DNA of 40,443 nt, taken from the NCBI RefSeq assembly GCF_000222685.1, contig NZ_AFWJ01000212.1:1-40443 (forward strand), given 5' to 3'. The stretch's first letter is position 1; the number at the start of each line of letters is the position of its first letter. Shown one piece after another: positions 5,648-14,431 of this stretch. The DNA is from Vibrio nigripulchritudo ATCC 27043. Lineage in GTDB: Bacteria > Pseudomonadota > Gammaproteobacteria > Enterobacterales > Vibrionaceae. Under the pieces are notes generated by a model, which searched no databases, was not told where the DNA came from, and saw only the letters and a program-made list of their open reading frames with translations. The translations under genes were made by a program, and so were the position numbers.

Positions 5648-8600
5648 TTACTCGCGCACTTCGCGTTGTTTCCACAATTTGAAAATGGCAGGGAGCACCA
5701 ACAAAGTCAGTAACAGTGCCGACGCCATACCGCCAATCATTGGGGCTGCAATGCGCTGCATCACCTCAGAACCCGTGCCATCCCCATACATGATTGGTAT
5801 CAAACCAATGATTACCGTCAGAACCGTCATCATGACTGGGCGAACACGCAGCCCTGCCCCTTCACGAATGGCGTTGCTCAGGTCGTCTTTCGTCAATGCG
5901 GTGTCTGTTTCTGCTGCATCGAGCTTTTTGTAATGCCACGCTTGATTGAGGTAAACCAGCATGATGACCCCAATCTCAACCGCCACCCCTGCCAAAGCGA
6001 TAAACCCGACCCCAACCGCAATGGAGAAGTTGTAACCGAGGTAGTGCATCAGCCACAAACCGCCAACCATGGCGAGTGGTAATGTCAGCATGATGATCAG
6101 CACCTCTCCGACACGTCGGAAGCTGAAGTAGAGCAGCAGCATAATGATGGCAATGGTGATCGGTACGACGACACTCAAGCGCTCTTTCGCTCGCTCCATA
6201 TATTCGTACTGCCCCGACCAAGCCAGCGAATATCCGGCGGGAAGCGATAACTCGCTAGCCACAACTTGCTGCGCTTCGGCCACATAAGAGCCCAGATCAC
6301 GACCTTCAATATCGACAAACACCCAGCCGTTGGGGCGAGCATTTTCTGTTTTGATCATTGGGGGGCCATCTTCATAACGAATGTCGGCAACATCGGCGAG
6401 GGCAATACGCGCACCGTTTGGTGTGACCAAAGGCAGGTTTTCCAACATCACCACAGAATTACGATACTCCTGTGGGTAGCGAACATTGATCGGATAGCGT
6501 TCCAGCCCTTCAATGGTTTCGCCCACGTTCATGCCCCCGACCGCTGTCGAGATCACTTGCTGAACATCTTTAATGCTCAAACCATATCGGGCAGCCGAGC
6601 GGCGTTTGATGTCGATGGTGACATAGCGTCCACCCGCTACACGTTCTGCGTAAACGGAAGCGGTGCCGCTAATATCATTCAGGATGGGTTCGAGCTCTGC
6701 ACCTATGGTTTCAATCACCTTAAGGTCAGGACCCGCTATCTTTATGCCAATCGGGGTTTTGATGCCAGTTGCCAGCATGTCGATGCGGGTTTTGATCGGC
6801 ATAACCCAAGCGTTGGTTAAGCCAGGGAACTGAACCAGATCATCAAACTCTTTCCGCAAAGACTCAGACGTCACCCCTGCTCGCCATTCCGATTTGGGCT
6901 TAAGCTGAATAACGGTTTCAATCATCGTCAGCGGAGCAGGATCGGTAGCGGTTTCAGCCCGTCCAATCTTGCCCCACACAGTGTGCACCTCAGGCACGGT
7001 TTTGATCAGCTTGTTGGTCTGCTGCAATATTTCTCGCGCTTTACCAATTGAAATACCGGGATAGGTCGTCGGCATATACATCAAATCGCCTTCATCCAGT
7101 GGCGGGATGAACTCGCTGCCCAGTTTACTGGTTGGGTAATAGGCAGAAGCCATCAGCCCAAGCGCTAAGACGATCATAGTTTTAGGAAAACGCAGGCTGA
7201 TACTGAGCAGCGGCTTGTACAGCGCCACCAGCCCCTTGTTGACCGGATTGCGGTGCTCTGGCAGTACCTTTCCGCGAATGAAGTAGCCCATAAGCACAGG
7301 CACCAGCGTAATCGCCAGCCCAGCCGATGCCGCCATGGCATAAGTTTTAGTGAACGCGAGGGGCGAGAACATTTTCCCCTCCTGACCTTCTAAAGCGAAC
7401 ACGGGAACGAAGCTCAATGTGATGATGAGTAGCGAGAAAAACAGGGGGGCGCCCACCTCCTCCGCCGCTTTGCCAATGACTTGCCAGCGGTTCTTATCGG
7501 TCAGGGGCGTGCGCTCAATGTGCTTGTGCACGTTCTCGATCATGACGATGGCCCCATCCACCATGGCACCAATGGCGATCGCGATTCCCCCAAGCGACAT
7601 GATGTTAGCGTTGATACCCTGCCAGTGCATGACCATAAACGCAGCCAGTATCCCAACGGGCAAACTCAGCGCGATAACCAAAGAAGAACGAATGTGGAAC
7701 AGGAACAAGGCACAGACAATCGCCACCACAATGAACTCTTCTGCCAGTTTCTTCCAAAGGTTTTCCACCGCCGCGTTGATCAGCGTAGAGCGGTCGTACG
7801 TCGCCACAATCTCAACGCCCTCAGGCAAACTGCGTTGTAACTCGGTCAGCTTAGTTTTGACTTTGGCAATCACCTCACTGGCGTTCTCACCAAAGCGCAT
7901 CACGATCACACCGCCTACGGCTTCCCCTTCGCCGTTAAACTCAGAAATACCACGGCGCATTTGGGGTCCGAGATTAATGTCTGCCACATCGCCAAGCAGC
8001 AGTGGTGTGCCTTTTTCGGTGACCTTTAACGGCAGCGACTGAATATCTTCAATGCTGCTCAGATAACCCGTGGTACGTACCATGTGTTCAGCTTCGGCTA
8101 CTTCAATCACCGACGCGCCAGTTTCCTGATTGCCGTTTTGAATCGCCATATTCACTTGCTGCAACGTCAGGTTGTAAGCCCGTAATTTGGCAGGGTCTAT
8201 CTGGATTTGGTACTGCTTGACCATGCCGCCCACAGTAGCAACTTCCGATACGCCATCGACCGTTTGCAATTCGTATTTCAAGAACCAGTCTTGCAGACTG
8301 CGTAGCTGAGCCAGATCGTGCTGACCGGTTTTATCTTGCAGTACGTAACTGTAAACCCAACCGACTCCCGTGGCGTCTGGTCCCAACGTTGGCTTTGCAT
8401 TCGGAGGCAAATTAGGGGCAACCTGACTGAGGTACTCCAACACCCGCGAACGTGCCCAGTACATGTCGGTATCGTCATTGAAGATGATGTAAACGTACGA
8501 ATCTCCAAAGAAGGAGTAACCGCGCACGGTTTCGGCTCCGGGCACCGCTAACATGGCGGTTGTCAGCGGATAGGTCACCTGATCTTCCACCACTTGAGGT

Positions 8601-8770
8601 GCCTGACCGGGGTAACTGGTTTTGATGATCACCTGTACATCTGACAAATCCGGAATCGCATCCACAGGCGTGTTTTTCACACTGTAAAGTCCACCGAGCA
8701 CCAGAGCTAAGGTAGAAATCAGCACCAAGAATCGGTTACTGATGGACCAGCGAATGATTGCATTTATCAT
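5648..8770 (-). CDS. cusA: Cu(I)/Ag(I) RND efflux pump, inner-membrane protein CusA
   Basis: A 1040-residue HME-type RND transporter, the normal family length. It has the usual twelve-helix plan with two large periplasmic loops. Helix 4 carries the proton-relay Asp in GAMVDGAIVMIEN (D405, the same number as in E. coli CusA). The three methionines that bind Cu(I)/Ag(I) in CusA are present with identical spacing: M566 (LMYMPTT), M616 (PLTMIET) and M665 (RIDMLATGIK). Specificity for monovalent copper/silver rather than zinc or cobalt is therefore well supported. The pump takes metal from the periplasm or from CusB/CusF and exports it through CusC. The gene starts two bases after the cusB stop, so translation is probably coupled. 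Confidence 0.96.
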   Translation of the reverse strand: MINAIIRWSISNRFLVLISTLALVLGGLYSVKNTPVDAIPDLSDVQVIIKTSYPGQAPQVVEDQVTYPLTTAMLAVPGAETVRGYSFFGDSYVYIIFNDDTDMYWARSRVLEYLSQVAPNLPPNAKPTLGPDATGVGWVYSYVLQDKTGQHDLAQLRSLQDWFLKYELQTVDGVSEVATVGGMVKQYQIQIDPAKLRAYNLTLQQVNMAIQNGNQETGASVIEVAEAEHMVRTTGYLSSIEDIQSLPLKVTEKGTPLLLGDVADINLGPQMRRGISEFNGEGEAVGGVIVMRFGENASEVIAKVKTKLTELQRSLPEGVEIVATYDRSTLINAAVENLWKKLAEEFIVVAIVCALFLFHIRSSLVIALSLPVGILAAFMVMHWQGINANIMSLGGIAIAIGAMVDGAIVMIENVHKHIERTPLTDKNRWQVIGKAAEEVGAPLFFSLLIITLSFVPVFALEGQEGKMFSPLAFTKTYAMAASAGLAITLVPVLMGYFIRGKVLPEHRNPVNKGLVALYKPLLSISLRFPKTMIVLALGLMASAYYPTSKLGSEFIPPLDEGDLMYMPTTYPGISIGKAREILQQTNKLIKTVPEVHTVWGKIGRAETATDPAPLTMIETVIQLKPKSEWRAGVTSESLRKEFDDLVQFPGLTNAWVMPIKTRIDMLATGIKTPIGIKIAGPDLKVIETIGAELEPILNDISGTASVYAERVAGGRYVTIDIKRRSAARYGLSIKDVQQVISTAVGGMNVGETIEGLERYPINVRYPQEYRNSVVMLENLPLVTPNGARIALADVADIRYEDGPPMIKTENARPNGWVFVDIEGRDLGSYVAEAQQVVASELSLPAGYSLAWSGQYEYMERAKERLSVVVPITIAIIMLLLYFSFRRVGEVLIIMLTLPLAMVGGLWLMHYLGYNFSIAVGVGFIALAGVAVEIGVIMLVYLNQAWHYKKLDAAETDTALTKDDLSNAIREGAGLRVRPVMMTVLTVIIGLIPIMYGDGTGSEVMQRIAAPMIGGMASALLLTLLVLPAIFKLWKQREVRE

Positions 8771-8772
8771 AC

Positions 8773-10473
8773 TCAGCCCTCAGCTTCTATTTGCTTAAGT
8801 CGATATTCGCTTCCTTGCTTTTCGACTCGAAATCGAACCTTTTGGGCTTCCTGAAACTCGGTAAGATCAATGCCTTCCTCAACCGTGAAATTCATCTCTC
8901 CTGCTTCCCAGTTCCACTCGGCAACGGGTGAATGGCTTAGGGTGATCATCCCGAAATCCGCCATCAATAGAGTGACGTCTCCGGTTAACCAGACTTCACT
9001 CGCCAGAACGCTTTCCCCCACTTTGTAGTCCACAATTTCGTATTGACCGGACTCGGTTTTCTGCATTTCAAAATCGATGGCTTGCCCTTTGCCAAGCCCT
9101 TTCATTTCCACGTTTTCAGCAAAGGTGAAATTCATCATCATGCCTGGCCAGTTCCACTCCGGTACAGGATGATGATTGATGGTCAGCATCCGGTGTCCTT
9201 CCATGACATCGGTGATTTCCCCTTTCGCCCAGACGGTCTCGGCATCTGCCTCCACTCCGTTGATGCGCGCCAGATCGGCGGTTTGGCTCGATTCAGAATC
9301 CAGCATGAAATGAGCAGACGTAACAATTCGATCTTCCGGTTTCAGCCCTTGCAGCACTTCCACTTTTTCACCCGCTTCACGCCCGACCTGAATGCGGGCG
9401 GAGCGATATTTCCCTTCTCCTTCGGCAAGCACCACTCGGGTCATGCCACCAGAGCGAATCACCGACGATTTAGGAATCGTCAGCACCGATTCTTCGCTGA
9501 CGGGTTGCAAGGTGATATTGGCGAACATGTTGGGTTTCAAATCACCCTGAGGATTAGGAAATTTCAGTCGGACACGAAGCGTGCGGGTTTTAGGGTCGAG
9601 AATCGGGTAGATGTAATCCACCTCACCCTGCCACTCATTACCCGGAACAGAATCCAGAGTCATCTTGGCGTTGCTGCCTGCATTCACCCAGTGTGCCTGA
9701 CGCTCAAACACTTCAGCATCGACCCACACGTTGTCGAGCGGTCCGGCACTGATCACCGCCTGAGAAGGCGATAAATACCCACCCTCACGAATGTTCAGGC
9801 TGGCTATCACGCCATCCGCAGGTGCTTTGGTTTCGATGGTTTGCGACGCTCGACCGCGACGGGTGATGTTTCGGATCTGGCTTCGGTCAACACCCAGTGT
9901 CAACAGGCGTTCGGTCGCCCCTTTCACTAAGCCCTTTCGCCCCGTCTGGTAAGCACTGATCAGTTCTTCCTGCGCTTTAACCAGTTCAGGCGAATACAGG
10001 GTGAACAGTACGTCTCCCTCGTTGACTTTCTCCCCCACGGCGTTGATGAACAGCTTTTCTACCCAACCAGCAACACGCACATTGGTTTGCCAGAGTTGGC
10101 TTTCATCAAAGGCGATGTAACCTACGGTGTCGACTTTTGGTGCCAACGGCTCGCGACTGACCGAGGCGGTTTTCACCCCGAGATTGTTTTCGACCGATGG
10201 ATCAATCTTGACCGTGCCCGGCTGATCGTTATCGCCATTCAAGTCTTCTGCGTAAACGGGAACAAGGTCCATTCCCATTGGTGATTTCCCCGGTTTGTCT
10301 CGTTGGTAATTCGGGTCCATAGGCGCGACCCAGTACAAAGGTTCATTGGAGCTGGCTGCTGGGCTGGCAACAGCACCCATATTGTGGTTTTCACCTGCGA
10401 CGTAATGATTCACCCCATACCCCAGGGCTCCGCCCACCAAAAGCGCAACGGCGGCAACTTGCATTGTTTTCAT
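8773..10473 (-). CDS. cusB: CusB-type periplasmic adaptor fused to two CusF-like domains
   Basis: A 566-residue membrane-fusion protein. An N-terminal signal/anchor is followed by a heavy-metal-binding domain (about residues 45-75: YWVAPMDPNYQ, PMGMDLVPVY), then the barrel-sandwich and helical-hairpin body (about 110-400). Two CusF-like domains follow. The first (about 413-482) keeps all copper ligands: H434, W442, M445 and M447. The second (about 492-562) keeps H514, W522 and M527, but the first Met is replaced by G525. CusF passes Cu(I)/Ag(I) to CusB by Met/Trp coordination, so here the chaperone is covalently built in. The start has a good ribosome-binding site (AAGGAAACAACAAATG). Confidence 0.94.
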   Translation of the reverse strand: MKTMQVAAVALLVGGALGYGVNHYVAGENHNMGAVASPAASSNEPLYWVAPMDPNYQRDKPGKSPMGMDLVPVYAEDLNGDNDQPGTVKIDPSVENNLGVKTASVSREPLAPKVDTVGYIAFDESQLWQTNVRVAGWVEKLFINAVGEKVNEGDVLFTLYSPELVKAQEELISAYQTGRKGLVKGATERLLTLGVDRSQIRNITRRGRASQTIETKAPADGVIASLNIREGGYLSPSQAVISAGPLDNVWVDAEVFERQAHWVNAGSNAKMTLDSVPGNEWQGEVDYIYPILDPKTRTLRVRLKFPNPQGDLKPNMFANITLQPVSEESVLTIPKSSVIRSGGMTRVVLAEGEGKYRSARIQVGREAGEKVEVLQGLKPEDRIVTSAHFMLDSESSQTADLARINGVEADAETVWAKGEITDVMEGHRMLTINHHPVPEWNWPGMMMNFTFAENVEMKGLGKGQAIDFEMQKTESGQYEIVDYKVGESVLASEVWLTGDVTLLMADFGMITLSHSPVAEWNWEAGEMNFTVEEGIDLTEFQEAQKVRFRVEKQGSEYRLKQIEAEG

Positions 10474-10485
10474 TTGTTGTTTCCT

Positions 10486-11892
10486 TTATTGACTTGAGCG
10501 ATAGGTGTGCGTGAGCTCAGGCGATTTGACCTGAAACTCAAAGGCGCTGAGCAGAGCCGCGAGATTGCTGTTCACCACATTCAGGTCAGCCAGCAACCGT
10601 TGCTGTTCAAGTTGGAGTGCCAGCTCATCGTTAGAGGCGGCAATCACATCGCTGAACTGGGCGGTGTTGTTCTGATAACCCCGCTCTACCGCACGAATCC
10701 GCGCGTTGATTTGAGGCATAAGGGAAGACTGGTAACGCGCCAATCGCTGTTGCAGATTGATTCGGTCACTCAGAAGGGTGTTCACCTTGGCGTTCATTTG
10801 CTGAAGTAAGGTGTCTCTTTGAAGCTGCGCCGCTCCAACCTGATATTGCGCGGCAGACTTGTTTTTGTCTTGTCGGTTTTCCGTAAATAGCGGAATGTCT
10901 AAAGTGAGGTACGCGCTGACCAAATCCGATGCTGGTTCACCTCGCATGTTGTTGGCCTGTCTGTGGGCGTACATCACCTCGATGCCAAACTGTGGCGTGT
11001 ACGCCTGTTCGGCAATGTCCACCTGCGTTTTACTGACCTGAATCTGGCTGTCTGCCATTTTCACCATTGGGTGCAATCGCAGCGCAGTGTAATGTCTGGA
11101 GGCATCAGGCGTTGAATCAAGTACTTGTTCCAGTTTCAGCCAGTTACGCTGATTAGACGCCTCCAGTTTACGCTGCGAAGAAGCGAAACTGTCGAGCCAG
11201 CCTGCACCCAGCCACTCGGACATCTGAGCCATCAGACGACGCTGCATTTGTCGGTTGGCTTCGAGTTTTTCGTCCAGCTTAGCCACTTGAAGCTGAGCGT
11301 CTAGCAAGTCCTGCGCTTCGCTTTTCCCATTGGAATAGTTGGTTTTGACAAAGCTTTCCAGCTCCGTCATCAGGCGTTTTTTCTCTCTTAGGATTTGCTC
11401 CGTTACCTGCTGATACCCAAGCTCAAGCCAAAGGGTGGTCATGCTGTTGGCAATGTCCAGTTCTCTGGCTTCGACCTTAAGGTTCACACCCTGCGCCTGC
11501 TGATTGGCTTTTTTCTGGTTGAGCTCTAGGGTTGAACCGCGCTCAAATTGCTGCATGACCCCAACCGACAGGTTGGTCATCGGGTCTTGATCGAACTGAA
11601 AACTGTCGATGGGTAAACCGCCAAATCCGACTTTGACTTTTGGGTCCATCAATGTGGCGCTGGCCACGCCCATCTCGCGCATGGCAAGGGACTGAGTGTA
11701 GAACTGCTTTCTGGCAGCGTCTTGTTCTATGGCGGCATGAATCAATTGCATCAAGGGTTCATAACGTGCCACTTGAGTCGATCCAGCTTGCTTGGTCGTT
11801 ATCGATGAAGACTCGGAAGCACCCACCCATAAAGGCGTTGCAGCCAAGCTTACACCAACAACCAGTGCGAGCTTTCTAAATTGTATTGTCAC
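10486..11892 (-). CDS. cusC: CusC-like TolC-family outer-membrane efflux protein
   Basis: A 468-residue outer-membrane factor. It has an N-terminal signal peptide (LALVVGVSLAATPLWVGA) and two repeated OEP halves rich in long helices (for example QQFERGSTLELNQKKANQQA, and LSDRINLQQRLARYQSSL). It forms the trimeric exit duct for the CusBA pump. No lipobox Cys is visible, unlike E. coli CusC. The start is GTG at 11892, which puts the signal peptide at the N-terminus; the ribosome-binding site is weak. The gene lies 12 bases before cusB. Its family assignment rests partly on operon context. Confidence 0.88.
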   Translation of the reverse strand: MTIQFRKLALVVGVSLAATPLWVGASESSSITTKQAGSTQVARYEPLMQLIHAAIEQDAARKQFYTQSLAMREMGVASATLMDPKVKVGFGGLPIDSFQFDQDPMTNLSVGVMQQFERGSTLELNQKKANQQAQGVNLKVEARELDIANSMTTLWLELGYQQVTEQILREKKRLMTELESFVKTNYSNGKSEAQDLLDAQLQVAKLDEKLEANRQMQRRLMAQMSEWLGAGWLDSFASSQRKLEASNQRNWLKLEQVLDSTPDASRHYTALRLHPMVKMADSQIQVSKTQVDIAEQAYTPQFGIEVMYAHRQANNMRGEPASDLVSAYLTLDIPLFTENRQDKNKSAAQYQVGAAQLQRDTLLQQMNAKVNTLLSDRINLQQRLARYQSSLMPQINARIRAVERGYQNNTAQFSDVIAASNDELALQLEQQRLLADLNVVNSNLAALLSAFEFQVKSPELTHTYRSSQ

Positions 11893-11956
11893 TGTGTATA
11901 TCCAAAATCTGGGCGCAATGCGCCAATAAATCGGGCTTCATTCAGAAGCGGTGAAA

Positions 11957-12403
11957 TCAGAAAATGGATTCAGTGATTGGGGGTCGGAAAAGGGATTGAG
12001 TACGAGAAAGTGCATCACCGATAGTGATGGAAGCAATTGGAGCAAGGGCAAAGTCTGCCACATTCATCGAGCTACGAGTAAGCAAAGGCACAAAAGTGAC
12101 ACCACACACAGCAGCACAACAGGTATGTCCTTCATGGGACGCGGAAGAACAAGCGTCTGACGCGTTGTTTTTGCCGCTTTCCACCATCAATGAATGGATG
12201 GGTCTGTCTGGGGAATGCGATTTGTGAGCAGATGGGTTATCTGCCATAGGAGAGGAACTGGCATGACAGGGAGAAACATTACTTTCAATCTGATGTTCCG
12301 CCATTGTCATCATCATAACAGGGGCACTGGTGACAAACCCTGAAAACAACAAGGCAACAATGCTGAGCATTGTAATCCAGGTTGTTTTTAATCGTCTGTT
12401 CAT
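11957..12403 (-). CDS. Small Cys/His/Met-rich exported protein, CopL-like
   Basis: A 148-residue protein. A hydrophobic N-terminal segment (WITMLSIVALLFSGFVTSA) looks like a signal peptide. A Met run follows (MMMTM) and then a Cys/His-rich middle: C46, the H60/H63 region, C85, H90, H93, C95, C96 and C100. It resembles the CopL/DUF2946 group of small metal-binding proteins found at the head of copper operons. Its position as first gene after a CueR-type promoter fits that. The exact biochemical role (sensor, buffer or leader peptide) is not established. Ribosome-binding site AAAGGTGCGCTATG. Confidence 0.65.
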   Translation of the reverse strand: MNRRLKTTWITMLSIVALLFSGFVTSAPVMMMTMAEHQIESNVSPCHASSSPMADNPSAHKSHSPDRPIHSLMVESGKNNASDACSSASHEGHTCCAAVCGVTFVPLLTRSSMNVADFALAPIASITIGDALSRTQSLFRPPITESIF

Positions 12404-12431
12404 AGCGCACCTTTAAGTCAATCGCATCCCG

Positions 12432-12462
12432 ACTCTAAACCTTACCCTAGGGGTAAGGTCAA
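12432..12462 (-). promoter_or_regulatory. CueR-type copper-responsive promoter
   Basis: On the minus strand TTGACC (12457-12462) and TAGAGT (12432-12437) are separated by 19 bp. The spacer and -35 contain the palindrome ACCTTACCC-CTA-GGGTAAGGT. This closely matches known CueR promoters (TTGACCTTCC, spacer, GGAAGG). It lies 29 bases upstream of the first gene of the efflux operon. The regulator itself is not in the window. Confidence 0.88.
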
Positions 12463-12516
12463 CAGATTCTTATAAGGATAGCAGCCTGACTCAACGTCTT
12501 GATTTCCTTCCCGGTA

Positions 12517-12897
12517 CTAGCTTGGTTTTGCGAAAGCCAGAATGTGACCATCTATATCCTTGCTGTATCCAACCAGAGCCCCCCAATCCCTTTCTTGAAC
12601 AGGGCTGAGTTCTGTCGCTCCGTGCTTTAAGCTGCGTTGATGGTATTCAAATGGGTCATCCACAGTCAGATACAACTCGGAATTTGGATTGCCACATGCC
12701 TGATCGGGTGAAGTAAGGTGTGAACCTAGCAGTCGGTTTATCCCCTCGTAAGGCATCAATCCAAGTTTCGAACCCTGATCTAATTGAAACTCAGTCATAC
12801 CGGGAACGTTGAGTACTGGGCTGGACAGGAGAACACGTTCGTAAAATCGGGTGCTTGCTTCCTGATCCAGTACGTAAAAAATGAAATGTGAAATCAT
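12517..12897 (-). CDS. VOC-family (glyoxalase/bleomycin-resistance fold) protein
   Basis: A 126-residue protein with the single-module VOC pattern. An N-terminal strand ISHFIFYVLDQEASTRFYERVL is followed by strands around FQLDQGSKLGLMP, a central ELYLTVDDPFEYHQRSLKHG, and a final GYSKDIDGHILAFAKPS. VOC proteins are metal-dependent lyases, isomerases or dioxygenases, or ligand-binding resistance proteins; the function here is unknown. The start at 12897 has a ribosome-binding site (GGAGAGGCTATG). The gene sits just upstream of the CueR-type promoter but reads into it on the same strand, so some read-through into the copper operon is possible. Confidence 0.83.
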   Translation of the reverse strand: MISHFIFYVLDQEASTRFYERVLLSSPVLNVPGMTEFQLDQGSKLGLMPYEGINRLLGSHLTSPDQACGNPNSELYLTVDDPFEYHQRSLKHGATELSPVQERDWGALVGYSKDIDGHILAFAKPS

Positions 12898-13043
12898 AGC
12901 CTCTCCAACTTAAACAATGCCACCTGTTAAAACCAAGTCACATTGTCTCATTGGAGAACCTCTCAGAAAGTTACTGAGCGGTCATTTACGGAGAAAAGAT
13001 AAATCTTTCACATACTCTATCTAACGTCTGAGACGCGGGATTA

Positions 13044-13739
13044 TTAAGTCCGAACTCGCTCAAACTCTGCCCATGCTTTTTCAAACGCCTCAAAATCGAA
13101 GTCGTCCTGTTTAGTGGCTTTCAAAACGATTTGCTCGTTAGCCAGCAAGGTGGTGATCGCGGTTTCTAAGCCAGGTAAAACCTCATTTGGAATCACCAGT
13201 GCGCCGTGGCGATCCGCATGAATCAGCTCGCCCGGTTCCACAGTTAACCCCATTACACTGACAGGCTGGTCGATGGATTTTACGTGCACAAACCCATGGC
13301 TTGGACCAATAGAACCCGCGAGCACAGGGAAATTTTCCGGCAGGTCATCAAGATCGCGCATCACACCGTTTGTGACCACGCCACTCATCCCAAACCCTTT
13401 ATGAATATTGGTGTTCAGCTCTCCCCAATAAGCACCAATCGCATTGGGGAAATCGATATCCTCTATCACAGCAACAGAAGGGAATGGGGACTCCGACATA
13501 TAACGATAATACGTCATGCGCCTTTCCCGAATCACATCGGCGGGTTCCTGAGCCGGTTCTAGCGCAGCAATTTGGGCTGTTTTCGCATAACCCACCATTG
13601 CCCCGCACCTAGTGTCTGAAATCAGCATGGTCTGCTTGGTAAAGCGGTCGAATCCGCGTTTACCCTGTGCCACTTCGATGGCATTGCACACCGTTGGCGT
13701 ATCTACACGTTGTAATAGCTTTAATAAAGACTCGTTCAT
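13044..13739 (-). CDS. RraA/HMG-aldolase-family protein
   Basis: A 231-residue protein of the RraA-like fold shared by class II 4-hydroxy-4-methyl-2-oxoglutarate / 4-carboxy-4-hydroxy-2-oxoadipate aldolases. The GVMRD motif (residues 125-129, Arg128 and Asp129) matches the substrate/metal GxxRD signature, and HADRHGALVIP (174-184) matches the conserved metal-site region. The frame extends upstream, but the ATG at 13739 is chosen because it overlaps the previous stop codon (ATGA), implying translational coupling. In this catabolic cluster an aldol-cleavage last step is more likely than RNase E inhibition. Other RraA-like proteins are decarboxylases. The exact substrate is unknown. Confidence 0.82.
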   Translation of the reverse strand: MNESLLKLLQRVDTPTVCNAIEVAQGKRGFDRFTKQTMLISDTRCGAMVGYAKTAQIAALEPAQEPADVIRERRMTYYRYMSESPFPSVAVIEDIDFPNAIGAYWGELNTNIHKGFGMSGVVTNGVMRDLDDLPENFPVLAGSIGPSHGFVHVKSIDQPVSVMGLTVEPGELIHADRHGALVIPNEVLPGLETAITTLLANEQIVLKATKQDDFDFEAFEKAWAEFERVRT

Positions 13740-14431
13740 GATTCTAACCACGCGCGCAAAGCGGCGTTTGTCGCCTCCGGTTGCTCTAAAGTTGTCAGAT
13801 GCCCCGCTTTGGGGATCAGGGCAAGTGTGGCATGAGGAATTAGCGCTTTCATGCATTCGTGTCTGTCTAACGGGCAGAGTTGATCGTCTTCCCCAGCCAG
13901 AATCAGGGTAGGCTGAATGACGGTGGTCAGCGTTTGTTGCTGATCAGGGCGATCCCGCAATGCCAGCGACTGACGAACAAACACTTCGTTCCCCAGCTCA
14001 TTTGCCATATCCAGGCAAAGCTTGTCGATACTGGGATTGGGGAAATCTCGGTGGCAATATCTTGGGATCATCTCCTCACTCATCACTTTCAGCATCTCGC
14101 CTTTTGCAACGCGATCCAGTTGCCTTGCTCGCCCTTGTTTCACTTCGTCCAGCTCTGCCCGGGGATTCGTGTCTAGTAACGCCAGACGCTCAATGCGCTC
14201 GGGCTGCTGCCTGAAGACTTCCATGGCAACGATGCCACCCATCGACAATCCCGCCAGCGCGAAAGTGGAAGGCGCTTTTTCAAGCACCTTCTTCGCCAGT
14301 TCTTGCATGCTGTCAGCTTGCGTTACAGGCAAAACAATAACCTGTCGCTCAGAGCTGAACTCCGCCACCTGAGCGTCAAACAACCGCTCGTCGCACATCA
14401 TGCCGGGCAGCAATACCAGCGGTGTATTCAT
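13736..14431 (-). CDS. Alpha/beta-hydrolase, enol-lactonase/esterase-like
   Basis: A 231-residue hydrolase. It has the oxyanion-hole region (LLPGMMCDERLF), the nucleophile elbow GLSMGG with Ser63, an acidic residue in LAGEDDQLCP and the catalytic His in IPKAGHLTTLE, so the triad is complete. Size and layout resemble 3-oxoadipate enol-lactonases and related carboxyl-ester or C-C hydrolases. The ATG at 14431 overlaps the bicupin stop (ATGA). An alternative ATG at 14446 adds five residues; neither has a clear ribosome-binding site, so coupling favours 14431. It probably hydrolyses a lactone or thioester/ester intermediate of the pathway. Confidence 0.85.
   Translation of the reverse strand: MNTPLVLLPGMMCDERLFDAQVAEFSSERQVIVLPVTQADSMQELAKKVLEKAPSTFALAGLSMGGIVAMEVFRQQPERIERLALLDTNPRAELDEVKQGRARQLDRVAKGEMLKVMSEEMIPRYCHRDFPNPSIDKLCLDMANELGNEVFVRQSLALRDRPDQQQTLTTVIQPTLILAGEDDQLCPLDRHECMKALIPHATLALIPKAGHLTTLEQPEATNAALRAWLES

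Noticed and set aside
6266-6820. Long plus-strand frames opposite cusA and cusB
   Set aside because: They are antisense shadows of GC-structured codons in well-identified genes.
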